DNA of 64,000 bases. Origin: Daldinia sp. FL1419 (Eukaryota > Ascomycota > Sordariomycetes > Xylariales > Hypoxylaceae). The translations under genes were made by a program, and so were the position numbers. Positions 12,001 to 23,718 of this stretch are shown here, piece after piece; positions within the stretch are counted from its first letter, which is position 1; each line of letters starts with the position of its first letter. Below the pieces are notes generated by a model. That model saw only the letters and a list, made by a program, of their open reading frames with translations, made no database searches and had not been told where the DNA came from. Location: contig MU623373.1 in NCBI GenBank assembly GCA_025201765.1, positions 1 to 64,000 of the forward strand, read 5' to 3'.

Positions 12001-14490
12001 TTTCTGATATTCTATTGTTGTCTGTGGGGTACTGCAGAGCAACGTTTAGCCTCCGTTCCATACATATAGGGGACTAAAAACCCTTGCATGCATACATACC
12101 TACATCCTACCTATGTATACTAGGAGAGAATCTGTTAAGCCGATGTCTGGTTACCCTCTTGTGTGGGGGTTGGAATACAGAACACCGCTTCTAGTAAACG
12201 TACGGTGCTGATTCGATAGGTTCATCCAAGCTTCTATGTAAGTAGGATAAAGGGATCTCAAGCTTAAGCAAGTCAACCTAATAGCCCATAGGTATGGCGC
12301 TCGTAAACCATTGAAGGGCTGCAGTGATTCTGCGGAGATTCGTGATACGTGCGTACAAAATGTGGTACGGGGCCGTTTTTTGTCCTAGAGCGTCTGATAA
12401 TTTGATTTGATCGCCTAACCAGCCAAGTGGAGGGAGTAAGGGTCCCCCCATTATGAGTTATGGGATATTCATAGTAGCAAATCCACAACCGAAGTCTCGC
12501 CAGATGCTAGGCAAGTGATCGGCTTCACGATGGGTTGTTGACGTCTTATTCTCTACGTAATTGGTTAGATCTATAACCGAGATAGTGAGTAACTTAAGTC
12601 CTTCCATTACCTCATTAGCGAGGCTGGGCTTTGAAGGGTGTTACCCATTTTCGATAGCAAGCTGCATTAGGTGGTCTTGATCATCCAAGAAATATTTTAC
12701 CAAATCGTCCACACAGGTAGGTGCGTAGGTATGGTACAGCCTTTTTGACATTGTCGCTGCAGCTCCATCTATCCTGCTGTCATGTGTCAAGCAAAGATGA
12801 TTGATTCATGTAGCGGTGACGTATACGTAACTTCTTTGTGCATAATGAATAATAAAGGAATATGAATAAATAAATAAATATTAGTGAGGTAAAGTGATCG
12901 CTTTTGCCCTTTTGCGCCTATACGAAGTAACTCCTTAGGTTAATATGAAGAATCCCATGTGTTGATCAATAGTTCTGGATTTCTTGGGCGTCTATGGTAG
13001 TAATTGAAATCGGAAATCGATTACCAATCGTGATTCTCTTTGGTAAAAGCAACTAAACAATTCGAGTAACTCAGTTATATGAATGAATTTACGCTTGCTA
13101 CTGCAACAGTCATGCGTTCGAGTGGATATTACTGCTTGGGAATTGGGAGCCGAGACCGATGCTTCAGTGTGAAAAATCCCTCAGAACTTCCAAGTTTCTT
13201 CGATATTACCAATTTAACTTTTTTCCCAGGAGATTTTAGGGGTTAGCGTAGAAGGGCCGAGGGAAGAGGGAGGGTGGCTTTATCAATTAAATCCGTCGCT
13301 CCTTATGAATCCTATCTCTCTGATAGGCCACTCTCTGGTGGGCCGTCATACCCTTCTGGAAATCATCGGGCTGGTACCTAGATACCTAGTACATTAAGTA
13401 CCCAGGTACCTATGTGAGTACATTGTACGTCCCGCTTGAGCTTCCAGGCTCAATTGGTGTAGACATTTCTTTACTCTGCAGCACGATGTCCAATTCAAGT
13501 TCCAGATTACTCCAGATATCCTGGGTATCTGAAAGTTCTTTATACGTTCTTTGATTCCTACCAGCCAATGCTTTTTATGTTTCCCTAGAAAAATTAGTAG
13601 CAAATTTTATGCTAAGAAATATCTCGTATTGTATATTTGCTTTGCCGCCTATCATGGAGACACCAACAAATCTCATCACCTAGGTGTGCGGATGTATGTA
13701 CACAACATACTTTCTGCAGTTTTGCTGGCGGCTCATTTGTTATGGATCTTACGTGTGCATTGCCATCGATTGTATGCATAAATTCCGAACATCCACATCC
13801 ATAGGATTTATATTGTGCCGCTCCGAAGAAGGGTCTCCTGTCATAGGTACGTCCTTGGCCTTTTATGTTAAATAGGCATCAACGCGCGTGGCTTTGCTCA
13901 TTAGTTTACGCGTTGACTTATTACATGGATTAGCGCTATGGGTGCATATCAATAACTTTCAATATTGGTGGCCTTTGATGAGTCTGTATGACTACCTAGG
14001 TAGATTGCCTTGACAGTTCATCCGGACGCGACAGCATGATAACAATAGTGGTTTCATCCACGCTCAAGATCCCGACCAAGTAGCGTGCTAAGAGGCATGC
14101 CCCCGTATTTCCCGTTGTCCCATTGGGATATAACTCGTGCTGCTGCATTAAAATGATAGTACCGCAGAAAACCGACAACGCTATTTTTGTTCTACCACCG
14201 GTATGAGAACAACAGACAACAGGACCGAGTATGGTACAGCTCAGCATTACGCACGAGAACATAATAATCCCGTGTTGACTAGATAACATACTGACCTTTT
14301 ATCCAGATGGGGTGATGTAACGCATATCGAAACAAAGGAGGAGAGGATAGTTCCGAAATGAGCAAAAGGTCAAGCTAGTCGGGGTCCCGGATGGAAATTG
14401 ATTAAAAATCGCCCAGAAAAAAAAGAGTAATACTTTCCGCATTCAGAGGCTGATATCCCCCCACGATCCGCTATAAGGTCACGCGTCTTA

Positions 14491-14516
14491 CTTGACAGGT
14501 CTTGACAGGTCTTGAC
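14491..14516. repeat. 10-bp tandem repeat
   Basis: The unit cttgacaggt occurs twice in full, then as cttgac. Non-coding. Confidence 0.7.
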
Positions 14517-16039
14517 TGTTGCTTTGTAACGAATGTGTGAAATCGCTCTCCGCGTGTGGAAGGAAAGTATGCATCCAACACTTACTTACTTCGGCTAGGT
14601 GTGTTTTATTTGGTTCTTCCATAGTAACAGTATTGACGAGGTAATTGGATTTAATTATGATAAGGAACTAACCGTTAGTACTTTCATTTTAAGGGATTTC
14701 GTGAAGTTAAAAAAAGAAAAACAAAGACAAAAGAAGACATGCCTTGCAAGAAAGTAATGTACCTAAGTATATCAACCTGTACATCTGCAATGGAAATCGA
14801 CAAGGAATGGGTCAACCATACAAACTCGCTGGTAGCGGCCAATGGGAATAGAAGTGGCTTGCTGCAATTGTTAAAGCTTAATGGTGGATAATAATGGAAA
14901 CGTGTTTTTGTTCTTCTGAAGAGAAACTATAGAGAAATGTTCCCGCCCTACCCTGCTTTGGGGATAGGGTCAGTGCTCAAAAGTTAGGTATGAGGTAAGA
15001 AAAGAAAGAGTGAAAATGTGAAGAGTACTAAAGACGTAACTAAAATAGGTAGGACCCTGATCTTCAGCAATAGGCTTCGGCGTCAATTGGAAATAAAGGC
15101 ATGTTACGTTTGATTTCAGTCAGCCGGCTTGTAAAAATTTTGAAACTCGATACCTACATACGAATCGTTGGGAAAGCGCACCTTAGTAGGTATCTTACAC
15201 ATCTACCTCACAATGTACCTAAGTATTAAGTATTAAGTACATAGTGCCTTGTTATCGAAAGTTTTTTCAATCATACGTATTTATATTTGGTTACCTGTTA
15301 TTCATTACATATAATCCACGACGTGTATTCCTCATATCCATATAGGTAGGTACCTAGATATATGAACAGATGAGTATTCGTACCTAAGTATCTAGGTTTA
15401 GTTAATTTAAAAAAAATTTTAAAATTTTTTTTTTTTTTTGGATAGGAGTTTCAACGTGATGGGCGTAGAATCCAAATCGTCATAAGGGTGGTAAAGCAAT
15501 TGGTGGAATCAGCATCAAAGATTGAGATTGTACATCATGTGCCTGGATACAAGGCTATGTACAGTGGGTAGCGTGTTTCTACGGACACCCCATTTACCAG
15601 CGCTCTGCGACCGGAACAATATCTCAATATGTTCATGTATGGACCCAAGTATACATTCTACGGTACGTATCTGTTTTGGGTATGAGGGCATACCTGAGTC
15701 CGTAAAATTCTAACTAACAGTTGCCTGAACCGTGCTAGACTCCAGGTGCTGGATCCACCTGAAGAACCTGGACCACCGCTTCTTTCTAGTGTAGCTCGGT
15801 TCATTCTGCGCCCAATGGCTGTAACGTAGAGGACCCCCTTGTTTCCACTGTTTTTTTCAGTGGCTAACTTGCTCCTCAAATTTTTTTTTCCTAAGCCTGC
15901 GCGCTGGCCGCTACCAGTTTTCTTTACAGCGCTAAGGTACAGTAGTAGATACAGTAGGGGGAACAAGGTACCGAGTGGCGCTAGCGGTCAAAGAATTTCT
16001 GGGTCCCACTTAGCCTTCACGGAGACTGGTTGATTGATT

Positions 16040-17583
16040 GTTTTTTTTTTTCCTCTCTAACTGGAGTTGCCATGGGTGTTTCTTGAGTTGTGTGAGAAAT
16101 GGCCCAGTGCTTGTGGGCTTGACTTTTTTTTTATTTTTTTTTCTTCTAGGCCATGCTCTGTCAACATCATCACCTTTTGCTATTCCCATCCTTTTCCAAT
16201 CCTTTCGACCTCCCAAACACTTCCGCCTCAGCCCACTTTGTCGCTTCTACCTCCGTCTCCCTCTTTTTCTTTCTTTTTTCTTTTTCTTCCTCTTACACCT
16301 TGCAATCCCGCCGCTTTGCCAATCTACTCGATTTCGACCGAATTTTCGATTTTCGATTCTCGGAGCTGTCGACGTCAGGATTCAAGTTGCTTCGATACAT
16401 TGGAACCCCAAGAAAAAGAGAGAGGCACAACGAAGTTGTACTTAGCTGTGCAGGAGAAGGTGCTTGAGCTGGAAAGCAACAGTTCGGCCCCATTTGGATC
16501 TGATTTGTTGGTCTAAAAAGTGTTTTTCGCCCATCCTAAACCAGAAGACGTCAACCAAGTCCCAACCACGACGACCAATCTTGCATTTCAACACGAAATT
16601 ACCGTCGCCGACCAAGTACAACTCGACTAGATTTGTATATCACTCTTTAGCGAAAAGAACCTAATCGCCGAACCTTGGAAGTCCTCTCACCACTGCCCCA
16701 ACATTCTTCGCGTTAGGTAAGTACATCGTTCCTCTTAAATATTTCCACATTAGCTCGCATTGTAAATCACTGGTTCTTTGCCTTGTCACCACACATCACT
16801 ACAACTATTTTCTCGAATGCCGATACAAATCCGAGTAACTGAACTATTCTTCACTACATCATTTCTACTTTTCAAGTCATGTCAACATAGTCCACGAGTT
16901 TGTAAAACTTGTTTTGGACGGCCCTTTGATATTGAACAAAAGCTTCAAGAATGGAATCGTGTCCATTGCTTCATTTGAATTTAAGCTTGGAACTCTTTTC
17001 ATGGCGTACACTTGGACAATTCTCACGATGCCCTGTCAAAACCGAAGTTTCAAAACAAAAACACCCCCAAAGAACAACCTTTTGTCTAGATTCATTGTTT
17101 CTCAAGCTCATAGTTATTCAAACTTCTAATACTGAACGTGCAGATTTATAAGAGTTCTTCACTGAACCTTTATTATTCTCGACCGCTTTCGCATATTTCC
17201 TACTCGAGTACAATCCAATACCGATATAGTCTATCCTCATCGCTGCGCTCGTTGTAGGTCGGCACACGGCGCGATTCTCCTTTCAAGTATTCAACAGGTT
17301 AAATTTATTTCCTATCGAGACAAATCTTATTCGCCAACCTTCGATCGTCCTTACGACTTGATTTGTCTAATTAAGGGCAACCACTTCATGGCTTGCGCAT
17401 CTCAGTAGGGTTCTCGATAACCTTTCTTTCTACATTTTCTATCTACTCGGCCTTGGATATCACCGCCAGTTGCGTCGTGGTCTCTCCACCCAGCTGAGCC
17501 GTTTTCCACGTGCTCGAAGCCGAAATCCTCCGACAAAGGTCGACTCAAGATCTTTGACGGAGCCCTTCTATACTACCGTCATC
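16040..17583 (+). promoter_or_regulatory. CT-rich promoter and long 5' leader of the cyclin gene
   Basis: A pyrimidine-rich tract (about 16040-16320) is followed by some 1.2 kb of leader-like DNA without the coding frame. A consensus donor (GGTAAGTA, GT at 16717) suggests a 5' UTR intron. Several AG acceptors exist before the ATG (for example near 17298 and 17407), so its 3' end is not determined. Many short upstream ATG frames overlap this stretch. Their translations are Ser/Phe/Pro-rich low complexity and do not look like proteins. Confidence 0.45.
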
Positions 17584-18642
17584 ATGCCGGGCGGCGTCTG
17601 TGCGGTTCTCGATTACGAGACCGAACTTATGGCGGAGTATGTGGCTGATATGACGGTCCGAATCGTTCTCCCCAAGTCGTCAGTTTCTGGTGCGTTTCGG
17701 AAATTCGTGAACCAGATCCTAACTTCGACTCGACTTCCGAGCACTACCATTCTTCTTGGAATGAATTATCTGGCTAAGAGAGTCAATATGCTTAACCAGA
17801 CCAGTTCATTCAAACCGAATGACGGACAGATGTGGAAAATGCTTACAATCGCTCTTCTCCTTGGCAGCAAGTTCCTCGACGACAATACCTTCCAGAACCG
17901 ATCATGGTCCGACGTTAGTGGCATTAAGGTATCGGAGCTCAACACTATGGAAAATGAGTGGTTGAAACATATTGGTTGGTCATTGTATGTCAATCTTGAT
18001 CAGAGCCATGACTACAATGCTTGGCTCAAAAGCTGGAAAGAATGGGAAGAGAGCAAGAAGTTCCACCAGATCCAGCAGCAGCAACAACAACAGCAGCACC
18101 AATCCCATATCGCTATGCGCGAGAGGTTGGCCCCGCTTATCACTGCTATTCATCCAGAGCCAGTGCGACCGCATCACTCTCATGCCGTGCAGGGTTTGAC
18201 CCCAGAGGAGATTGTCGATGCCGAACGTTTCCAAATGAATACCAGGCTCGCCCAGGCTGCAACCAGTGGTTTTCGATGCAGGGAAGGGTCCTGGCAGCAG
18301 TATACGCATCCTTGGTCGCAGCCTCAGGCTCCTCTCACTCCCCCAGATTCCGGTTATGGAACCCCCGAGTATCTCAATTCGGCTGCTTCGGTGAATGCCT
18401 CTTATGATGAGTGGTTCTCCCAGGCTGTCAATGGAGCTTATAACAGACGTTATGAGGCACCTGGCCACAACGGGTACGGATCCCGTACCGGATCTCACTT
18501 TCAGCATTATTGTTCTCATTATAGTTCCGGTCCTTGGGAGCCGAGCTTTCCTGAGTTCTGTTCACAGTGTCGGGCTCAACGCCATGGCGCTGGTGCTCCT
18601 TACGTGCAACAGCATAATTATACCCAGGCAGTGATGGGCTAG
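17584..18642 (+). CDS. PHO80/PCL-type cyclin domain protein
   Basis: This intronless frame encodes 352 residues. The start chosen is the first in-frame ATG (MPGGVCAVLDYE); the frame is open further upstream, but without an ATG. Residues about 15-145 form a cyclin box of the fungal PHO80/PCL kind: a helix with FRKFVNQIL, then STTILLGMNYLAKRV, LTIALLLGSKFLDD and SELNTMENEWLKHIGW. Such cyclins partner Pho85-like kinases in nutrient and cell-cycle control; the nearest known relatives I recall are mug80-like fungal cyclins. A poly-Gln stretch follows at about residues 164-175. The remainder is low-complexity and rich in Pro, Ser, Tyr and His. The leader is unusually long, suggesting transcriptional or translational control. 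The domain call is firm; the exact cyclin subclass is not. Confidence 0.85.
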   Translation: MPGGVCAVLDYETELMAEYVADMTVRIVLPKSSVSGAFRKFVNQILTSTRLPSTTILLGMNYLAKRVNMLNQTSSFKPNDGQMWKMLTIALLLGSKFLDDNTFQNRSWSDVSGIKVSELNTMENEWLKHIGWSLYVNLDQSHDYNAWLKSWKEWEESKKFHQIQQQQQQQQHQSHIAMRERLAPLITAIHPEPVRPHHSHAVQGLTPEEIVDAERFQMNTRLAQAATSGFRCREGSWQQYTHPWSQPQAPLTPPDSGYGTPEYLNSAASVNASYDEWFSQAVNGAYNRRYEAPGHNGYGSRTGSHFQHYCSHYSSGPWEPSFPEFCSQCRAQRHGAGAPYVQQHNYTQAVMG

Positions 18643-20829
18643 GTCCTATTTTTACGATGACACGTTTTACAGTATCATCAGTGCCAGGTTGGATGAGGCT
18701 GGTTTTTCGATCAGCCGGGGTTTATGATATGGGGAATACTTGCACTAATGTCTACTCTGGCATCTTTCTCAGGCATGTTCAGGCACATATATTTGTTACT
18801 CAGATACCCCGGAGTTTCCTATGCATTGGCGCGCGGCTTTCGTCCCTGATTTGGGATATTTGGGAATAGGGCGATCACCAGATCGATCTCAATTTCGTCA
18901 CACTAGTCGACCTCTGCTCGATTTTACTGTCGCGGCGAAAGTGTTTCGTTCCGTTAATACCTCGTATGCGAATCCCGAATACCCATATTCAGTGGCGTTC
19001 CCTTCGCCTCAATACGTGTTGCTCCATTTGTTATTTTTTTTTACGACGTTTCCGCATCGATAATTATAGTGGCGTTAATTGGGTTTGGTTTGTCGGGATG
19101 GCTCGGTATTCTCGTTCTCACTTGCAATAGATTATCGCATGTTACCTTCGGGTTCGCATTTCTATACCGGCGGCGGCAAAAAGTCAAGGTTCTATTATGG
19201 CGTTCTAAAATAAAGAGATGGACTATTCAGCCAGCCTCATCGTCCTATCGCTCACCTATACCTTGAGTCTCATTTCGAACGATAGATCTCGCTTTGTCGG
19301 TAACCCTTTCTTTACCCTACGGGGTGGGTTGGTTATTTTTTATTTTCATTTTTAGTCCTTGCCGGTGTGAGCACTGTGATTCACGTGCTTCCTGGATGGG
19401 ATCGAGTTTCTTGTTCTTTTGTCTATGGGTTCACTCACGATTCTTACGTTAATTCAACTCACGATTATTCGTTCGAGGCTGGCATAATCAATCAGCCCGG
19501 ACTCCTTATAAAAGCAATCCCGTGAACATCTTGGATGTTTTAGCAGGATTTCTGACAGTCTATAATGCAACTGTACAGCGCATGGACCCGAAGACCTCCT
19601 TCACTATGTTTTGAGGGCTCGTATGATACGTTTTGGTTCTTTTTTTTTTTTTTTTTTCGGATTGAAATAAAGAAAATGGGCATTAGCCCAGCTGTAGGAT
19701 GCAGCGTTGGGAATGGTATAAAAAATTGGGCTGCGCTATTTATTTTCTTCACTTCGATTCAGTGTGGGCCAACTTGAAGTGAGCTCTTGGTAGCTTCTGC
19801 AAGGCACGGATGGTTTTCGGCTTTTTCATGGTGAGCTCACTCTTGAGTGCTTGACAATCCTGACAACTGCGTGCCCAGCATGTGTAGATGTCGGTTTCGT
19901 CGCTTACCTAGGTGAAGGAAGGAAATCGTGCGCATTGGACTTTCTACTAGGTTGGTTCTGATACTGTCTGATTTTCCTCGGCATTATTGTTCTTGTCCTT
20001 TGAGACTGGGGGGGTATTTCAATTGATTTCTCTTCATGATTACCATGATTGGGGCCCAGGTGACAGGCCAAGTGGAGGGGTAAGGATTGTGAGGATTGTA
20101 AAGGCTTGGGATCCGAAGGAGGAGGTTCGTGATATCCACATACATGGCCGTATGGTAAGGTTTGGCTGTCTTTGAAGTTTGCATGGCTAGGGTGTCCTCA
20201 ATACAGACGACGAGGTACAACAGCTGACAGCCCATTGAGGCTTTTTTTTCGGCTTTTCACTACATACAATTGATAAACCTAGATTAAAAATATTAAACTG
20301 CAAACTTCACGAAGGTGCGGATATCTCGTGTGATGTAGGATATTGGATTATTTAGATACCCCCAAAGATACCCCTATATATGTCTAACTAGAAGATTGAT
20401 GAGTGTTTATATTGAGAGAAGGTTTCTTTATTCGTGAGAATTCTGAATGGGGTCGAAAAAATTTTATTTTTTTTTCTCCTTTTTGATGTATGTACTCAGG
20501 TAACCCTCGTGTATGGGTCTTGTTCCTATCGATAGCAACTAGGTCGGTCATCTGACTACTACGAGGCATGTTTACAGTTAGTACCTACCTAGGTTAAGTG
20601 CATCAAATACCTAATAAGGCAGCGGCGAGTCAAATAAATATTGGAAATCGGGTAAGACCAAAAGGAAAGGAAGGGTTTATTTTATTTTATTTATTTTTTA
20701 TTTTCTAAAGAAACCTTAATACGAAGCAGTCACATTATATTCTCGATTTTTAACCACTTATCTATTGTTGCTTATATATCCTTCCGTGCGCAGCTACACG
20801 CTGAAGTATTTGGAGAATATTAAAGTGAA
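18643..20829. other. Intergenic, no gene seen
   Basis: Contains the 3' UTR of the cyclin gene and the promoter of the FAM192A/Fyv6-like gene. Short ORFs on both strands lack protein character. Notable sites are a T-run near 19639-19657, followed by a motif attgaaataaagaaaatgg, and T-rich DNA at 20465-20475 and 20680-20705 just ahead of the next gene. Confidence 0.6.
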
Positions 20830-21743
20830 ATGGCCTCCCGTTTCGTGTCCGGTGGCACGATAGCCGGCGATGGCGAAAGTGCACCACAACAATCTGTTCC
20901 CGAACCATCTTCAAGCAAGACGCAGGAAACCCGGGAAGAGCAGCAGTGGGACAATAATGCTATTAAGAGGAACGCCGAATGGGAGGCTGTACAACGCGAC
21001 CTCGAGGCCGAACGCCGGAGACGCGAGGAAGCGCGTAGGGCACAGGTCGAAGGGGGTCCGGGTGGGGAGAATAAGAGCTTGTATGATATCCTGCAGGCTA
21101 ACAAAGGTATGACTTACTCTCCATATTTATACACGAGAATAAAAGTGCTAAAATAAGGGCGGAATGCTCGCATTGAGCAGCGGCTAAGCAGGCGGCATTT
21201 GAGGAAAAGACTCGTATAAGCAACCAGTTCCGTGCTTTGGATGACGACGAGATCGACTTCTTGGAAAGCATGCGCGATGAGCGGCGGGTGGAGGAGGAGA
21301 AGGTGAAGCGTGAGACTGAAGAGCGATTGGCAAGTTTTCGACAGGCGCAAAAGGCTACTGGAACCACTGCACCTGTTGAAGGTGTTGATGATGGAGATGT
21401 TGTACGTCAAGATAACGGCGATAGTGTCGAAGAGTGGAGTGGGGTGGGTAAGAAGCGGAAGAGGGTTGACAAGGAGGCTAAGAGTATTGTTAAAGGCGTA
21501 AAGAGGAGGGCTAGTAGTTCGGAGAAGGACGTTCGTGGGACTGAAGGAGCAATGGTTTCGGACGCGAAACCACAAGAACCAATGGTGAAGCCCAGTCCAA
21601 ATGACATGATAAGCTCCAATCCGATATCCTCCAGTATGGCTAATCAAGTTGAACCCGTGGAGGAAACTACTCAGGAGAAGCCGAAATTGGAACCAAAGCT
21701 CGGGCTAGTAGACTATGGCTCTGACGAGGACGACGATGATTGA
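20830..21743 (+). CDS. FAM192A/Fyv6-like (NIP30 domain) nuclear protein
   Basis: Two exons, 20830-21106 and 21181-21743, with a 74-nt intron (GTATGA...GAGCAG), give 279 residues. The N-terminal half carries the NIP30/FAM192A signature: FVSGGT, then a charged coiled coil (RNAEWEAVQRDLEAERRRREE), SLYDILQANK and, across the splice junction, AAFEEKTRISNQFRALDDDEIDFLESM. The rest is Lys/Glu-rich with an NLS-like KKRKRV. The C-terminus is acidic (DYGSDEDDDD). In yeast, Fyv6 acts at the second step of pre-mRNA splicing; in animals, FAM192A/PSME3IP1 binds the proteasome activator PA28-gamma. Which role applies here is inference, though the family assignment is strong. Confidence 0.88.
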
Positions 21744-22311
21744 TGCAGCTCAACTCGAGTTCGATTTTAAAAATGTATATATTATGGGTATTCGTATGCC
21801 GTCGTTACAATCCTCGCGGCTATACCGTTAATAGGGATTGGTATCTAACGGATATTCAATAAGATGTGGGAATTACTATACTATTGACAAAGAGTATAGG
21901 GAGTAGTATATACAACTTGCTATCCCTATAGTTTTAACTACTGCTATAATGGGTTTGGAGGTCAATGTCACATATTATATATAATATATAAAAGTTTGAA
22001 TAATCGGTCAAGAAACAGTGCTCTGAGGATAGAGTTGTGAATTTTTTTTTTTCGGTAAACATAATCACATAGCCATCGTCACACCCACTCTCCATACATA
22101 GCATCGTATATTCCAGCATTGCTCCTTATCGCCACCGCCGCCTTCTATATGTAGACCGGATGCGTTGCAGCATTTTAGTACAGGCAGAGCCGTATGCTGA
22201 CCGGCAATGCACGATGTGGTATCCTTCTATGCATAATATTACATTTTACATTTGAATTCCTGATGGTCGCTAGGTTGAGGTAAATCTTGATAACCCATCA
22301 GTTGCCAACAT
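21744..22311. other. Convergent 3' intergenic region
   Basis: Lies between the 3' ends of the FAM192A-like gene (plus) and TIM54 (minus). AT-rich, with a short T-run near 22040 and no ORF of interest. Confidence 0.65.
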
Positions 22312-23718
22312 TCACTCGTCAGGCCACGAGGGGTTGGGCTCGGGCTTCGAGATAGCCCAGCGGTACAGGCTTCGGAAACTACCCTTAATCCAGCCCTCTA
22401 TTTCTTCTTCAGGAACGACAATTTCCTTAGCGCGAGCCTGCTCTTCAGGCTGGATCTCGAAACGCCGCATGCGCATCGCGATTCGGGGATCTAATACTAT
22501 AGGGCTCGCCCAAATCTTCTCTTGAGGTACAACAGGGGCCTCCTTTTCACCCTCCTTGGGCTTGTCCTCCTTCCAGATAGACTTAGGCCAGTCCTTCTCC
22601 TCGTGCTCAAGAGCAGTCTGTTGTTCTGCCTGCGTTAGATCTGCATCCTCGTGGTATTCACGAGCTGCGGCGAAGCATACAGCCGCAACCTCGCGACCAA
22701 TGTCGTCAGCTAGATATCGGCGGTTAAGGAAACGCCTTAGACGTATAAAAGTGTTAGAAAATCCGAGGATGTGGGGAAATTGTATGGGAACCGAGGGGGA
22801 GAACTCGGCGGGGATCAGCATAGGAAGGGCAGAGGTGGGATAGTCGTTTGTGGTGTTATATGGTGGTGGTTGCGGTGGTCTCTCCGGCTTCTCTTCGGCT
22901 TTCGGTTCCTTTTTCTCTCCTTCGCTCCCCTCCGTAGCTGGTGTTTCCTCGGCTTGTTTCGTTTCGGGCTCTGGTACTACTGGTGGAGTGAGAGGTCCTA
23001 ACCAGCCCTCGTGTATACCTCGAACATACTCTTTCCACGTATGTCGTCCGATTACGATGTCGCCTCGAAGACCTTGCCACTCGGGTGTCGCATTCTTCTT
23101 TCTTATTTCCCGCACTATTTCCTCCTGAGTTTGCGCTTCTGTTTCTGGTTGTCTCGTACGCCGTATTCTCTCGGCTACCGCCGCTCTGACATCGCCCTCT
23201 TTCCTACCCTGCACAAACTCCCAATCTAACCCCGACGCAGCTAATATCGGCTTCACGTACTCGGTAAAGTGGTCTTGTGCAACCCGGAGACCGTCGTTGG
23301 GCGGGCTCTCAAGGAATATTGTGAGTTTTCGCGGTAATTGAGTCGGATTTTTTAAGGGCTCTCGCGCGAGGTGGGAGACTGCTTTGGACCACCGAGCGGT
23401 TGCGCGCTTCTTCTCACGCTTATCGTATATTATGGCGGCAGAGAAGGTTCCGGTGATGGCAAAGAAGATCATCCAATTTCGAGAGGGTAGCTTCTTGGGT
23501 AGTCCGGGTATTCCCATCATGCGAAAAGCCGGATTAGGCGTCGGGGCCTTATAAGTAGCTCTAGAACTTGTCGCCGCCTATCGCATGTTAGTATAACGGT
23601 ATAACGGTATAACAGTATAACCCCTCGCTTGATAGGTTAGGTATCTTTTATGGTCTCAACTTACGGATGCAGCTGGCGCAGAAGCAGCATCTTGGGCGGG
23701 TGGCCTCGAGTCCGCCAT
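22312..23718 (-). CDS. TIM54: Mitochondrial inner-membrane import subunit Tim54
   Basis: Exons on the minus strand are 23665-23718 and 22312-23577, with an 87-nt intron at 23578-23664 (GTAAGT...GATAG). The junction is in phase 0 and gives 439 residues. The first exon encodes MADSRPPAQ and an Ala-rich stretch. The second continues through NPAFRMMGIPG to LPSRNWMIFFAITGTFSAAII, the single N-terminal membrane helix, followed by the Tim54 intermembrane-space domain (TIFLESPPNDGL, HFTEYVKPILAASGLDWEFVQG). A low-complexity Glu/Pro linker occupies about residues 195-260. Tim54 is a component of the TIM22 carrier translocase. Length and N-terminal anchor fit the family. The intron contains an 8-bp tandem repeat. 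Confidence 0.93.
23591..23622. repeat. 8-bp tandem repeat inside the TIM54 intron
   Basis: Four consecutive near-identical copies of gtataacg (last bases g, g, a, c) fill more than a third of the 87-nt intron. Confidence 0.8.

Larger units (their letters stand above)
5683..16000. other. About 10-kb gene-poor region
   Basis: No ORF here has recognisable protein character or extends by plausible splicing. The first few hundred bases probably include the 5' part of the CorA-like gene. Palindromic tacctaggta motifs occur near 5995, 6811, 7316, 7370, 9469, 13372, 13990 and 15343. Small tandem repeats are a 12-mer (ccacgttcttca, about 2.7 copies, 8129-8160) and a 10-mer (cttgacaggt, about 2.6 copies, 14491-14516). 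A locally GC-richer patch at 8860-9300 holds a 53-codon ORF listed separately. An A/T homopolymer patch lies at 15412-15440. This may be decayed repeats or a subtelomere-like accessory region. Confidence 0.5.

Noticed and set aside
16038..16516. Overlapping plus-strand frames of 104-149 codons in CT-rich DNA
   Set aside because: The translations are Ser/Phe/Leu/Pro low complexity, several frames are open at once, and no splice or homologous motif was seen; pyrimidine bias of the promoter explains them.
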